From the NCBI GenBank assembly GCA_963711065.1, contig CAVQCO010000008.1, forward strand, positions 100,544-164,543: a stretch of 64,000 bases of DNA, in the 5' to 3' direction. The notes beneath the pieces were generated by a model that searched no databases, had not been told where the DNA came from, and saw only the letters and a list, made by a program, of their open reading frames with translations. Source of the stretch: Bog-473 sp963711065. Lineage in GTDB: Bacteria > Actinomycetota > Acidimicrobiia > Acidimicrobiales > RAAP-2. The position numbers and the translations under genes are program-made. Positions within the stretch are counted from its first letter, which is position 1. Each line of letters opens with the position of its first letter. Of this stretch, positions 41,959-51,127 are shown one piece after another.

Positions 41959-42819
41959 GTGCCCGCCGACTGGGATCTTCCCGGCTTCGCTGCCTGGCTG
42001 GGCGGGCGCTCGGCCGCAACCCGCAAGGCCTACGTGAGCGACGTCGGCGCCTTCGCCGAGTGGATGTCCCGCGCGTCCGTGGACGGCCCCGATGGCGTCG
42101 ACCGCCTCCACCTCCGCCGTTACCTGGCCTCGCTGGGGACACGGCGCCTGGCCCGGGCCACCATCGCGCGCAAGGCGGCCGCGCTGCGCTGCTATTTCGC
42201 CTGGCTCGTGCGGCAGGGTCGCCTCGGCGCCGATCCGGCCCGCTCCCTGCGCGCGCCGACGGGCGGCGGCCGGCTGCCCCGCGTGCTCTCCGAGGGAGAG
42301 GTGACCTCCCTGCTCGACGTGGGCACCGTGGACGCCGTCGACCGCCGCGACGTCGCCGTGCTCGAGCTGCTCTACGCCGCCGGCCTGCGCGTCTCGGAGC
42401 TGTGCGGGCTCGACCGCGGTGACGTCGACTTGCGAGGCCGCACGGTGACCGTGCTGGGCAAGGGCGGCAAGCAGCGCCGCCTGCCCGTGCACGACGCCGC
42501 CGTGGCCGCGCTGCGGGCGTGGTTCGAGGACGGGCGGGACCAGATGGAAGGGCCGCCCGAGGCAGCCTTCGTGAACCGTCGGGGAGCGCGCCTGGGGCCG
42601 CGGGACGTGCGCCGGATCCTCGACCGCCGTGCCGCCTCGCCCACCCACCCCCACGCCTTGCGGCACACCTACGCCACTCACCTCCTCGACGGCGGCGCGG
42701 ACCTCCGGGTCGTCCAGGAATTGCTGGGCCATGCCAGCCTGGCCACCACGCAGGTCTACACACACGTGAGCAAGGAGCGGTTGCGCTCGGTCTACGGGGG
42801 GACCCACCCCCGAGCCTGA
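41959..42819 (+). CDS. Tyrosine recombinase XerC/XerD
   Basis: The 286-residue recombinase resolves chromosome dimers at dif. It has an N-terminal SAM-like core-binding domain (1-90) and a catalytic domain with Arg in AAGLRVSELCGL, Lys in VLGKGGKQRRLPV, HALRHTYATHLL (HxxR), HASLATTQVYTHV with the second His and the nucleophilic Tyr. All six catalytic residues are present. Which of XerC or XerD it is cannot be decided from sequence alone, though the position just before rpsB is that of xerC in many actinobacteria. GTG 41959 fits the -10 box; GTG 41950 is an alternative. Confidence 0.92.
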   Translation: MPADWDLPGFAAWLGGRSAATRKAYVSDVGAFAEWMSRASVDGPDGVDRLHLRRYLASLGTRRLARATIARKAAALRCYFAWLVRQGRLGADPARSLRAPTGGGRLPRVLSEGEVTSLLDVGTVDAVDRRDVAVLELLYAAGLRVSELCGLDRGDVDLRGRTVTVLGKGGKQRRLPVHDAAVAALRAWFEDGRDQMEGPPEAAFVNRRGARLGPRDVRRILDRRAASPTHPHALRHTYATHLLDGGADLRVVQELLGHASLATTQVYTHVSKERLRSVYGGTHPRA

Positions 42820-42848
42820 GGCCGGCGGGGCCGCGAGCGCCGAGCAGC

Positions 42849-42854
42849 TAACAT
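42849..42854 (+). promoter_or_regulatory. Candidate -10 box TAACAT for the rpsB operon
   Basis: TAACAT lies about 120 bases before rpsB, giving a leader long enough for autoregulation by S2. The same hexamer, also following AGCT, occurs before rpsO. The 155-base gap 42820-42974 otherwise holds only the ribosome site GGAGGAAC. Confidence 0.4.
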
Positions 42855-42974
42855 GGCCGGGCCCACCAAGGAGGTGGGCGGCAACACCGACCGACATCAC
42901 CTGCGCGCGTTCCACGGTCGCTGCCTCGGGCGGCGCTGCGGCAGGGGAGAGCAACCGACTGGAGGAACATCTCT

Positions 42975-43769
42975 ATGGCCGTCGTCACCATGCGACAGCT
43001 CCTGGAGGCCGGGGTCCACTTCGGCCACCAGACGCGTCGATGGAACCCGAAGATGAAGCGCTTCATTCTGGGTGAGCGCAACGGGATCTATCTCATCGAC
43101 CTGCGCAAGACCCTCGGAGGGATCGAGTCCGCCTACTCCTACGTGCGGGACCTGGTGGCCGACGGCGGCACCGTCCTCTTCGTCGGGACGAAGAAGCAGA
43201 CCCAGGGCCCCGTGGCGGAATTCGCCGAAGCCTGCGGGATGCCCTACGTGAACCAGCGCTGGCTCGGCGGCATGCTGACCAACTTCGCCACGGTCTCCGG
43301 CCGGGTGAAGCGCATGCAGGAGCTGCGCGCCATGCAGGCAGCCGGTGACTTCGACGGCATGCCCAAGCGCGAGGCGCTGCAGCACACCCGCGAGCTGGAG
43401 AAGCTGACCCGTAACCTGGGCGGCATCGCCGACCTGGACCGGCTTCCCAACGCCGTGTTCGTGATCGACACCAAGAAGGAGCACATCGCGGTGACCGAGG
43501 CGCGCAAGCTCGGGCTGCCGGTGGTCGCGGTGGTCGACACCAACTGCGACCCCGACGTGATCGACTACGTGATCCCGGGCAACGACGACGCCATCCGGTC
43601 CGGATCTCTGATGTGCCGCGTGATCGCCGACGCCGTGGCCGAGGGCCGCTTCATCGCTGAGCACCGTCGCCAGACGGCGCCCCAGGCGCCGGCGGCCGAG
43701 GAGGGTGCGTCCCCGGCTCCGCGGCCACGCCGGGTGCACGCGCCGGCCGAGCCTGTCGAGGTGGCCTGA
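42975..43769 (+). CDS. rpsB: 30S ribosomal protein S2
   Basis: S2 binds late in 30S assembly. The 264-residue protein begins with the signature LLEAGVHFGHQTRRWNPKM, has NQRWLGGMLTNF and the second signature as PVVAVVDTNCDPDVIDYVIP. A disordered Ala/Pro/Glu tail of about 30 residues follows the core. ATG 42975 follows GGAGGAAC. It heads a run of genes to cdsA and beyond, with two bases to tsf. Confidence 0.98.
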   Translation: MAVVTMRQLLEAGVHFGHQTRRWNPKMKRFILGERNGIYLIDLRKTLGGIESAYSYVRDLVADGGTVLFVGTKKQTQGPVAEFAEACGMPYVNQRWLGGMLTNFATVSGRVKRMQELRAMQAAGDFDGMPKREALQHTRELEKLTRNLGGIADLDRLPNAVFVIDTKKEHIAVTEARKLGLPVVAVVDTNCDPDVIDYVIPGNDDAIRSGSLMCRVIADAVAEGRFIAEHRRQTAPQAPAAEEGASPAPRPRRVHAPAEPVEVA

Positions 43770-43771
43770 CC

Positions 43772-44566
43772 ATGGCCGACTACACCGCCAGGGACGTGTC
43801 CGCCCTGCGCCAGATGACCGGGGCCGGCATGCTCGACTGCAAGAACGCGCTCGAGGAGTGCGGGGGCGACATGGAGGAGGCGGCCAAGCTCCTGCGTGTG
43901 AAGGGTCTGGCCGGGGCGGCCAAGCGGAGCGACCGCGAGGCGTCGGAGGGGGCGGTGGCCGCCGTGCGATCCGGCGACGCCGCCGCGGTGGTCGAACTGC
44001 GGTGCGAGACGGACTTCGTGGCCAAGGCCGACGAGTTCGTGGCTCTGGCCGACGAGCTGGCGGCGCTCGTCGCCGCCAAGGGTGAGGACGCCGTCGGGGA
44101 ATTGGACGACGAGATCGTCCGTCTGCGCACGACCCTCAAGGAGAACATCTCGGTCGGGCGGGTGCGCCGCCTGGTGGCGGCACCCGGCCAGGTCGTCGAC
44201 ACCTACCTGCACCAGCAGGCGGGGCGGGGCGTGAACGCGGTCGCGGTGATCATCGAGGGAGGCTCGGAGGAGCTGGCCCACGACATCGCGGTGCACATCG
44301 CCTTCACGAAGCCGACCTACCTCAGCCGCGACGAGGTGCCCGGGGCCGACATCGCGGCCGAGCGGGCCACGGTGATGGAGATCTCGCGCAACGAAGGCAA
44401 GCCCGAGGCCGCGCTGGAGAAGATCGTCGAGGGCAGGATGACGGGCTGGTTCAAGGAGCGGGTCCTGCTGGACCAGTCGTACGTGCGCGACGAGAAGCAG
44501 ACCATCGCCGGCATGCTGGGCTCGGCTCGTATCGTGTCGTTCGCCCAGGTCGTCATCGGCGCCTGA
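43772..44566 (+). CDS. tsf: Elongation factor Ts
   Basis: EF-Ts exchanges GDP for GTP on EF-Tu. The 264 residues contain a UBA-like N-terminal domain with the signature RQMTGAGMLDCKNALEE and the second signature as ELRCETDFVAK, followed by the coiled-coil and dimerisation core with QQAGRGVNAVAVI and the C-terminal VLLDQSYVRDEKQTI. The start is two bases after the rpsB stop. Confidence 0.98.
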   Translation: MADYTARDVSALRQMTGAGMLDCKNALEECGGDMEEAAKLLRVKGLAGAAKRSDREASEGAVAAVRSGDAAAVVELRCETDFVAKADEFVALADELAALVAAKGEDAVGELDDEIVRLRTTLKENISVGRVRRLVAAPGQVVDTYLHQQAGRGVNAVAVIIEGGSEELAHDIAVHIAFTKPTYLSRDEVPGADIAAERATVMEISRNEGKPEAALEKIVEGRMTGWFKERVLLDQSYVRDEKQTIAGMLGSARIVSFAQVVIGA

Positions 44567-44578
44567 CGCGCTGGGCTC

Positions 44579-45298
44579 GTGGGAGAACCGCGCCGTATCG
44601 TCCTCAAGATGTCGGGGGAGGCCTTGGCCTCCGCCGCCTCCGACGAGACCATCGACGCCGCCACCGTCGAGCGCATGGCCAAGGAGATGGCGCGTGCGAT
44701 GGACGGCGGGGGGCTCGAGTTGGCCGTGGTCGTGGGCGGCGGCAACATCTGGCGGGGCACCACCGGTGAGAGCGGAGGCATGGACCGCGCCACGTCGGAC
44801 ACCATGGGGATGCTCGGGACGGTGATCAACGCGCTGGCGCTGCAGGATGCGTTGGAGCAACAGGCCCAGCCGACCCGGGTGTTGAGCGCGCTCTCCATGG
44901 CCGAGGTCGCCGAGCCCTACATCCGACGCCGGGCCATCCGGCACCTCGAGAAGGGACGCATCGTGGTCTTCGCGGCCGGCATGGGGAACCCCTTCTTCAC
45001 CACGGACACCCCCGCTGCCCTCCGGGCGGCCGAGATCGGCGCCGAGCTGCTCTGTAAAGGCACCCATTCGGGCGTGGACGGCGTCTACAGCGCCGACCCC
45101 AAGCTCGATCCGACGGCCACCCGGTACGACGAGATCTCCTTCATGGAGGTCATCAGCCGGGACCTGCGGGTCATGGATCTCACCGCGATCACCTTCTGCA
45201 AGGACAACAACCTGCCGGTCCGGGTCTTCGACCTCATGCCGCCCGGGAACATCCCTCGTGCGCTCAGCGGCGAGCAGATCGGTACGCTGGTCCGTTGA
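44579..45298 (+). CDS. pyrH: UMP kinase
   Basis: PyrH phosphorylates UMP to UDP. The 239-residue hexameric-type amino-acid-kinase-fold protein has RIVLKMSGEAL, VVGGGNIWRG, the UMP-site DTMGMLGTVINALALQDALE and GMGNPFFTTDT, then the GVDGVYSADP loop. GTG 44579 is in the correct place for the family. The stop shares its last base with the frr ATG (TGATG). Confidence 0.98.
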   Translation: MGEPRRIVLKMSGEALASAASDETIDAATVERMAKEMARAMDGGGLELAVVVGGGNIWRGTTGESGGMDRATSDTMGMLGTVINALALQDALEQQAQPTRVLSALSMAEVAEPYIRRRAIRHLEKGRIVVFAAGMGNPFFTTDTPAALRAAEIGAELLCKGTHSGVDGVYSADPKLDPTATRYDEISFMEVISRDLRVMDLTAITFCKDNNLPVRVFDLMPPGNIPRALSGEQIGTLVR

Positions 45299-45867
45299 TG
45301 GACGATGATCTCGCCGCCCTGGTCAAGGAGGACACCAGGGAGAAGATGGGCAAGGCCATCGACCACGTCCGCCACGAGATGGGCAACGTGCGCACGGGCC
45401 GCGCCTCCTCCGCGCTCCTCGAGCCGCTCCTGGTGGACTACTACGGCACCCCGACGCCGCTCCGCCAGCTGGCGGGGTTCAGCGTGCCCGACGCGATGCT
45501 CTTGGTGATCTCGCCCTATGACAAGGGCTCGCTGGCAGCGATCGAGAAGGCGATCATGGCGTCGGACCTCGGCATCAACCCGACCAACGACGGCAGCGTG
45601 ATCCGTCTCGCCTTCCCACCGCTCACCGAAGAGCGCCGCAAGGAGCTGGTCAAAGTCGTGCGGCACAAGGCCGAGGAGGGAAGGGTGGCCGTGCGGAACC
45701 TGCGCCGCGCCGGGCGCCACGAGCTCGAGGCGCTGCAGAAGGACGGCGAGCTCTCCGACGACGAGCTCGAGCGCGTCGAGAAGGAGCTCGAGAAGATCAC
45801 GCACGAACAGGTCGCGCTGATCGATCAGCTGCTCGCGCACAAAGAGCAAGAGCTGCTGCAGGTCTGA
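45298..45867 (+). CDS. frr: Ribosome recycling factor
   Basis: RRF splits post-termination ribosomes with EF-G. The 189-residue protein shows the three-helix-bundle pattern with GRASSALLEPLLVDYYGTP, VISPYDKGSLAAIEKAI, NPTNDGSVIRLAFPPLTEERR and the C-terminal helix. ATG 45298 is used; TTG 45295 in the same frame is possible. It is translationally coupled to pyrH. Confidence 0.98.
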   Translation: MDDDLAALVKEDTREKMGKAIDHVRHEMGNVRTGRASSALLEPLLVDYYGTPTPLRQLAGFSVPDAMLLVISPYDKGSLAAIEKAIMASDLGINPTNDGSVIRLAFPPLTEERRKELVKVVRHKAEEGRVAVRNLRRAGRHELEALQKDGELSDDELERVEKELEKITHEQVALIDQLLAHKEQELLQV

Positions 45868-45881
45868 GGAGCGAACGAGGC

Positions 45882-47393
45882 ATGGCAGACGGCATCGACG
45901 ACGACGACGAGTTGGGCGACGGGCTCGATGCGATCGGCGATCCGGGGAGCGACGACGGGGTCCACGAGGACCCGCCCAGCTACCACTCGGGGCGGGTGCG
46001 CATCATCGGGGCCGAGCCGGCCGGCGACGCCGTGCGCGAGGTGACCGGACCCGTCGTCGAGGAGCACCCGGAGCTGCCGCACTGGAACGACGCCCCCACC
46101 GGGCAGGTCCCGGCCGTGCTCGACCGCAGCACGGGCGAGGAGTTGGTCGCCCCGCCGACGTGGCGCGAGGAGGACACGGACTGGGAGGCCCAGGAGGAGA
46201 TCTTCGAGCCGTCGATGCTCTCCGAGGACCTCCCGGCCGTGGGCGCGCTCCTCGGGGAGCCCGAGGGGGACGACGAGCGCCAGCCCTGGCACTTCGAGTC
46301 CGACGACACGCTGGTGATCCCGCCCGAGCCCGGCTTCGAGCCCGAGCCCGAGGCCCGGCCCGAGCCGGTCTCGTTCCAGGAGGCGCCCGACCAGCCCGAG
46401 TACGAGCCGGCAGAGGTGGCGCCGCGGGTTGCGTCGCCGGTGACCGCCGCGGCCTCGGCCGTGGCCGCCTCTCGGCTGAGCCCGCCCTCGCCGCCGGAGC
46501 CCAAGACGCGTGCGCCGCGGACCTCGCGCAGCGGCTCGGCGCGTACCGGCAACGTGAGCACGGCCGGCACCGGCGGACGTGACATGCGGGTGGCGATCGG
46601 CGTCGGCGTGCTGTTCGGTGCGGTCGGGTTGGCCTGCTTCGCAGCGGGGACGGTGGCCACCCTGGTCCTCGTCACCATCATCGTGTTGCTGGCCACCGCC
46701 GAGGCCTATGCCGCCTTCCGCCGCGCCCACTACCACCCCGCCACCCTGCTGGGGCTGGTGGCCGTCCTCTCTCTGATGATCGAGACGTACAACAAGGGCG
46801 TGGCGGCCCTGCCACTCGTGCTGGTGCTGCTCGTGGCCGGCTCCTTCATCTGGTACCTGGCCCGGGTGGAGCCGGCCGCGGACCCGGTGTCGGGCCTGGT
46901 GTCGACGGTCTTCGTCTTCGCCTGGGTCGGCGCGTTCGGGTCCTTCGCGGCCCTGCTCCTCGACCCGAACCTCTTTCCGAACCGCCACGGAATCGCGTTC
47001 GTCCTCGCCGCCGTCATCGTGACCGTGACCGACGACGTGGCGTCCCTCCTGGTGGGCTCCGCGATGGGACGTCACCAGCTGGCTCCCAGCATCAGCCCCA
47101 ACAAGAGCTGGGAGGGGCTGATCGGCGGCGCGGTGGCGGCCGTGCTGGTCTCCGTCATCGTGGTGCACTTCATCCACCCCTGGACGATCGGCAAGGCGGC
47201 GTTGTACGGCGTCGTCGTCGCCGTCGTGGCGCCCCTGGGCGACCTGAGCCAGTCGATGGTCAAGCGGCATCTCGGCATCAAGGACATGGGTCGGCTGCTG
47301 CCGGGCCACGGTGGCATCCTGGACCGCTTCGACGGCCTCTTGTTCGTCCTTCCCGCCACGTACTTCGTGGTCAAGGCGCTCCACCTCGGCTGA
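45882..47393 (+). CDS. cdsA: Phosphatidate cytidylyltransferase with long acidic N-terminal extension
   Basis: CdsA makes CDP-diacylglycerol for phospholipid synthesis in the membrane. The catalytic C-terminal part (about 230-503) has about eight transmembrane helices, SPNKSWEGLIGG, and the family signature KRHLGIKDMGRLLPGHGG followed by DRFDGLL, with the Asp residues that bind metal. The first 225 residues are disordered and very acidic, then Pro/Ala/Ser-rich, ending in a basic linker. Other actinobacterial CdsA proteins have shorter extensions. The start follows GAGGAG. The stop is four bases before dxr. Confidence 0.95.
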   Translation: MADGIDDDDELGDGLDAIGDPGSDDGVHEDPPSYHSGRVRIIGAEPAGDAVREVTGPVVEEHPELPHWNDAPTGQVPAVLDRSTGEELVAPPTWREEDTDWEAQEEIFEPSMLSEDLPAVGALLGEPEGDDERQPWHFESDDTLVIPPEPGFEPEPEARPEPVSFQEAPDQPEYEPAEVAPRVASPVTAAASAVAASRLSPPSPPEPKTRAPRTSRSGSARTGNVSTAGTGGRDMRVAIGVGVLFGAVGLACFAAGTVATLVLVTIIVLLATAEAYAAFRRAHYHPATLLGLVAVLSLMIETYNKGVAALPLVLVLLVAGSFIWYLARVEPAADPVSGLVSTVFVFAWVGAFGSFAALLLDPNLFPNRHGIAFVLAAVIVTVTDDVASLLVGSAMGRHQLAPSISPNKSWEGLIGGAVAAVLVSVIVVHFIHPWTIGKAALYGVVVAVVAPLGDLSQSMVKRHLGIKDMGRLLPGHGGILDRFDGLLFVLPATYFVVKALHLG

Positions 47394-47397
47394 GCTG

Positions 47398-48567
47398 ATG
47401 CGCACGGTCAGCCTGATGGGCTCCACGGGCTCCATCGGCACGCAGGCGCTCGACGTCATGCGCGGCGAGCCCGAGCGCTTCGGCGTGCACGCGCTGGCGG
47501 CGCAGCGGTCGGTCGAGCGGCTCGTGGCCCAGGCCGCAGAGTTCCGGCCCTCGCTCGTCGTCATCGGCGAACGCGGCCTCTACGAGCAGGTGCGCGACGG
47601 CGTGCCGCCGGGCACGGAGGTCCTCGTGGGGACCGAGGGGATGGTCGAGGCGGCGCGCGGCGCCGACGCCGTGCTCAACGCGGTGGTGGGCTTCGCCGGG
47701 CTCCCCGTCACGATGGCCGCGCTCGAGGCCGGCAAGCTGCTCGCTCTGGCCAACAAGGAATCGCTCATCGCCGGCGCGCCGGTCGTGCAGAAGGCCCGGC
47801 GCACGCCCGGGGCGGAGATCGTCCCCGTCGACTCGGAGCACTGCGCCCTGCACCAGTGCCTCGCCTCGCTGCGGGGGACGACGGACGTGGCCCGGCTGCT
47901 CCTCACCGCCTCGGGCGGCCCGTTCCGCGACTGGCCGTCCGAGCGGCTCGGCGCGGTCACCGTGGCCGACGCGCTGGCGCACCCGACGTGGTCGATGGGC
48001 CCGAAGATCACGATCGACTCGTCCACGCTGATGAACAAGGGTCTCGAGGTGATCGAGGCCCACGAGCTGTTCGGCGTCGACTACGACCGGATCGGGATCG
48101 TGGTGCACCCCCAGTCGGTGGTGCATTCCATGGTCGAGTTGCGCGACGGCTCCACGCTGGCCCAGCTGTCCGCCCCCGACATGCGGCTCCCCATCGGCTA
48201 CGCGCTCGGGTGGCCCGACCGCGCGGCCACGCCCTTCGGGGCGCTGGACTGGTCACGGGCGCAGACGCTCACGTTCGAGCCCCCGGACCGCGCGGTGTTC
48301 CGGTGCATCGACCTGGCCTACGCGGCCGGCCGCCTCGGCGGCTCCGCCCCGGCCTGGCTCAGCGCCGCCAACGAGGTCGCGGTCGGCGCCTTCTTGGAGG
48401 GGGCATTGGGCTGGACGGGCATCGCGGAGGTGGTCGACGAGACCCTCGGGGGGTGGGTCGACGACCACGCCGACGACGTCGAGGCGGTGCTGGCCGCCGA
48501 CGCCGAGGCCCGGGCCCGGGCCGGGGAGATCGTGGGCCGCCGCCTGGCCGCAGGGGGCGGACGGTAG
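47398..48567 (+). CDS. dxr: 1-deoxy-D-xylulose 5-phosphate reductoisomerase
   Basis: Dxr converts DXP to MEP with NADPH in the non-mevalonate isoprenoid pathway. The 389-residue protein has the NADPH loop MGSTGSIGTQALDV, LANKESLI, the metal and substrate sites PVDSEH, LTASGGPFRD and HPTWSMGPKITIDSSTLMNK, and the C-terminal domain AANEVAVGAFL. ATG 47398 lies four bases after cdsA. The TAG stop is part of the -10 box of the following gene. Confidence 0.97.
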   Translation: MRTVSLMGSTGSIGTQALDVMRGEPERFGVHALAAQRSVERLVAQAAEFRPSLVVIGERGLYEQVRDGVPPGTEVLVGTEGMVEAARGADAVLNAVVGFAGLPVTMAALEAGKLLALANKESLIAGAPVVQKARRTPGAEIVPVDSEHCALHQCLASLRGTTDVARLLLTASGGPFRDWPSERLGAVTVADALAHPTWSMGPKITIDSSTLMNKGLEVIEAHELFGVDYDRIGIVVHPQSVVHSMVELRDGSTLAQLSAPDMRLPIGYALGWPDRAATPFGALDWSRAQTLTFEPPDRAVFRCIDLAYAAGRLGGSAPAWLSAANEVAVGAFLEGALGWTGIAEVVDETLGGWVDDHADDVEAVLAADAEARARAGEIVGRRLAAGGGR

Positions 48568-48570
48568 CGT
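48565..48570 (+). promoter_or_regulatory. -10 box TAGCGT of a leaderless promoter for the site-2 protease gene
   Basis: TAGCGT uses the dxr stop codon and lies ten bases before ATG 48581. The same hexamer occurs before the methyltransferase at 32415. Confidence 0.45.
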
Positions 48571-48580
48571 TGAAGCTGCC

Positions 48581-49882
48581 ATGACGCTCACCGAGAAGGA
48601 GGCCCCGGCGGCGGACCCGCCCCTCGGACCCGACCCGGCGCCCGAGGGCAGCCTGGTGGGGGTCGGCCGGTTGCTCCTGGCCCTGGCCCTGATCACCGGC
48701 GTCTTCATCGTCCTCGGCTGGGGCGACGTCCTCCTCTTCATCGCCATCCTGGTGGTGATCGTGATGTTGCACGAGCTGGGCCACTTCGTGACGGCCAAGC
48801 GGGCCGGCATGAAGGTCACGGAGTACTTCGTCGGGTTCGGGCCCCGGCTGTGGTCGGTGCGCAGGGGCGAGACCGAGTACGGGGTCAAGGCCATCCCGGC
48901 CGGCGGCTACGTGCGCATCGTCGGGTTCACGGCGACCGAGGACGTGGCACCCGAAGACGAGCCGCGGGCCTACCGGCAGCAGCCGTTCCACCAGCGCATC
49001 ATCGTGGCGTCAGCGGGCTCGGCCATGCACTTCCTGATCGCCTTCGTCCTGGCCGTGATCCTGGTCCTGGGCTTCGGCGCGGCCACCAACAACTACACGG
49101 TGGCCTCGGTGGAGCACTGGCCCGGCGTGGCGACGCCCGCGGCGTTGGCCGGCCTGAAGCCCGGGGACACGATCGTGTCCATTGACGGGAAGTCGTTCGC
49201 CAACGCGAACGCCATGACGGACATCATCAAGCGCTCCGTCGGCACGCCGCTCAATCTCGGGGTCGAGCGCAACGGAAGGCTGATCCACCTGACGGCCACC
49301 CCGGCCAGCGGCAAGGGCATCACGGTCAACGGGCAGGCCCTGGCCAACCGCGGCTATCTCGGCGTCGAGATCCACCAGGCCACCGCCTCGGTCGGGCCCC
49401 TGTCCGCGATCGGCGACTCCTTCTCGACCATGTGGCAGGCGACCACGGCAGAGGTGGCCGGCATCGGGCACATCTTCTCGCCCCATGGCCTGGCGTCGGT
49501 CTACCACCAGGTGACGAACGCCAAGGCGGGTCGGTCGGCCGCCGACAACCCGGGCTCGGCGCCGCGTCCGGTCAGCGCCTACGGCATCGTCTCGCTCGGG
49601 GTGCAGTCAGAGCAGGCCGGCCTCGCCTCCGTGCTGATCCTGCTCATCACCATCAACATCGTGTTCGGCCTGCTCAACATGCTGCCCATGATCCCGCTCG
49701 ACGGGGGGCACGTGGCCATCGCGGCCTACGAGTGGGTCCGTACGAAGAAGGGCCAGGCCTACTACCGGGCCGACATCACCAAGCTCTTCCCCGTGGCCGC
49801 CCTCTTCATCGCGTTCCTCGCGGTGTTCGTCTTCGCCAGCGTCTACCTCGACATCACCCACCCGCTCCAGATCCCGCACTGA
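48581..49882 (+). CDS. M50 site-2 protease (RseP/Rip1 type)
   Basis: This intramembrane zinc protease cleaves transmembrane regulators such as anti-sigma factors. The 433-residue protein has the HELGH zinc motif in the second helix (about residues 66-70), the conserved FGPRLWS and IPAGGYVRI loop, one PDZ domain (about 165-265, ALAGLKPGDTIVSIDGKSF), and the second zinc site NMLPMIPLDGG in the third helix. An extra hydrophobic helix and a Pro-rich cytoplasmic tail are at the N-terminus. Its position between dxr and ispG is the usual one for actinobacterial Rip1. Confidence 0.95.
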   Translation: MTLTEKEAPAADPPLGPDPAPEGSLVGVGRLLLALALITGVFIVLGWGDVLLFIAILVVIVMLHELGHFVTAKRAGMKVTEYFVGFGPRLWSVRRGETEYGVKAIPAGGYVRIVGFTATEDVAPEDEPRAYRQQPFHQRIIVASAGSAMHFLIAFVLAVILVLGFGAATNNYTVASVEHWPGVATPAALAGLKPGDTIVSIDGKSFANANAMTDIIKRSVGTPLNLGVERNGRLIHLTATPASGKGITVNGQALANRGYLGVEIHQATASVGPLSAIGDSFSTMWQATTAEVAGIGHIFSPHGLASVYHQVTNAKAGRSAADNPGSAPRPVSAYGIVSLGVQSEQAGLASVLILLITINIVFGLLNMLPMIPLDGGHVAIAAYEWVRTKKGQAYYRADITKLFPVAALFIAFLAVFVFASVYLDITHPLQIPH

Positions 49883-49886
49883 CCCC

Positions 49887-51116
49887 GTGGAGCTCTCCTC
49901 CTCTCTTCTGTCGCCCCGCCGGCCGACCCGCCGCATCACGCTCGGCGGCGTCCCCATCGGCGACGGCGCGCCGGTCACGGTGCAGTCCATGACGACCACG
50001 AAGACGGCCGACGTGGACGGCACCCTGGCGCAGGTCTATGCACTCGCCGCAGCAGGGGCGGACATCGTGCGCTGCACCTGCAACGAGGAGGCGGCGGCCG
50101 AGGGGCTGGCGCACATCGTCCCGCGCTCGCCCGTGCCGATCGTGGCCGACATCCACTTCCACCACGAGATGGCGCTGGCCGCGCTCGAGGCCGGCGTGCA
50201 GGGGCTGCGGCTGAACCCGGGCAACCTGCGCAAGGAGGCCGAGATCAAGCAGGTGGCCGCCGAGGCCCGAGATCGCGGCGTGCCGATCCGCATCGGCGTC
50301 AACGCCGGGTCGCTCCACCCCGATCTCTACAAGAAGTACGGGGGCGCCACCCCCGAGGCGCTGGTGGAGTCGGCTCGCAACGAGCTGGCCTTCTTCGAGG
50401 AGGTCGACTTCAGCGACGTGAAGATCTCGGTGAAGGCGTCGTCGGTGGCGCTCATGATCGCGGCGTACCGCTTGGCCTCGGAGACCTTCGATCACCCGCT
50501 GCACCTCGGCGTGACGGAGGCCGGGCCGCCGCCGGGCGGACTGGTGAAGGGCACCGCCGGCATCGGCACCCTGCTGGCCGAAGGCATCGGGGACACCATC
50601 CGCTACTCGCTCACCGCCGACCCCGTCGAGGAGGCGCGAGCCGGCCGCCAGCTGCTGGAGTCGCTCGGGCTGCGCGAGCGCAAGGGCCTGGACCTGATCG
50701 CCTGCCCGTCGTGCGGCCGGGCCCAAGTGGACGTGATCGCCGTGGCCAAGGAGGCGCAGGAAGCGCTCGAGAAGCTGAACCTGCCGCTGCAGGTCGCCGT
50801 GATGGGGTGCGTCGTCAACGGCCCGGGCGAGGCACGGGAGGCCGACCTCGGCATCGCGGCCGGCAAGCAGAAGGGCCACCTGTTCATTCGCGGCAAGATC
50901 ATCCGCGTCGTCCCCGAGGCGGACATGGTCCAGGCGCTCGTCGACGAGGCCGAGCGACTGGCGGCCGAGGGGGTCGAGGCGCGCATGGCGGCCGCGGACC
51001 GCGGCGCCGAGGCCGAGGCGGAGGCCGACCGGCGCGCACTGCTGCAGTCGACCGGCGACGACCCCAACCACACCTCGGAGAAGATCGAGATCATCAGGCG
51101 CCACAGCGACAACTAG
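49887..51116 (+). CDS. ispG: 4-hydroxy-3-methylbut-2-enyl diphosphate synthase
   Basis: IspG is the 4Fe-4S enzyme that makes HMBPP late in the MEP pathway. The 409-residue protein has an N-terminal TIM barrel (VTVQSMTTTKTADVDGTL, ADIHFHHEMALAA, LRLNPGN) and the cluster ligands in ACPSCGR and MGCVVNGPGEAREAD. There is no plant-type insert. About 50 extra C-terminal residues are Ala/Glu-rich. GTG 49887 is four bases after the protease gene. Confidence 0.97.
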   Translation: MELSSSLLSPRRPTRRITLGGVPIGDGAPVTVQSMTTTKTADVDGTLAQVYALAAAGADIVRCTCNEEAAAEGLAHIVPRSPVPIVADIHFHHEMALAALEAGVQGLRLNPGNLRKEAEIKQVAAEARDRGVPIRIGVNAGSLHPDLYKKYGGATPEALVESARNELAFFEEVDFSDVKISVKASSVALMIAAYRLASETFDHPLHLGVTEAGPPPGGLVKGTAGIGTLLAEGIGDTIRYSLTADPVEEARAGRQLLESLGLRERKGLDLIACPSCGRAQVDVIAVAKEAQEALEKLNLPLQVAVMGCVVNGPGEAREADLGIAAGKQKGHLFIRGKIIRVVPEADMVQALVDEAERLAAEGVEARMAAADRGAEAEAEADRRALLQSTGDDPNHTSEKIEIIRRHSDN

Positions 51117-51119
51117 CCT
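51114..51119 (+). promoter_or_regulatory. -10 box TAGCCT of a leaderless proS promoter
   Basis: TAGCCT uses the ispG stop codon and lies eight bases before the proS ATG, without a Shine-Dalgarno sequence. Confidence 0.45.
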
Positions 51120-51127
51120 GCGCACCC

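Noticed and set aside
41959..42819. Xer recombinase as the integrase of a mobile island
   Set aside because: It is a compact XerC/D with normal motifs in the conserved place before rpsB, with no attachment repeats around it.
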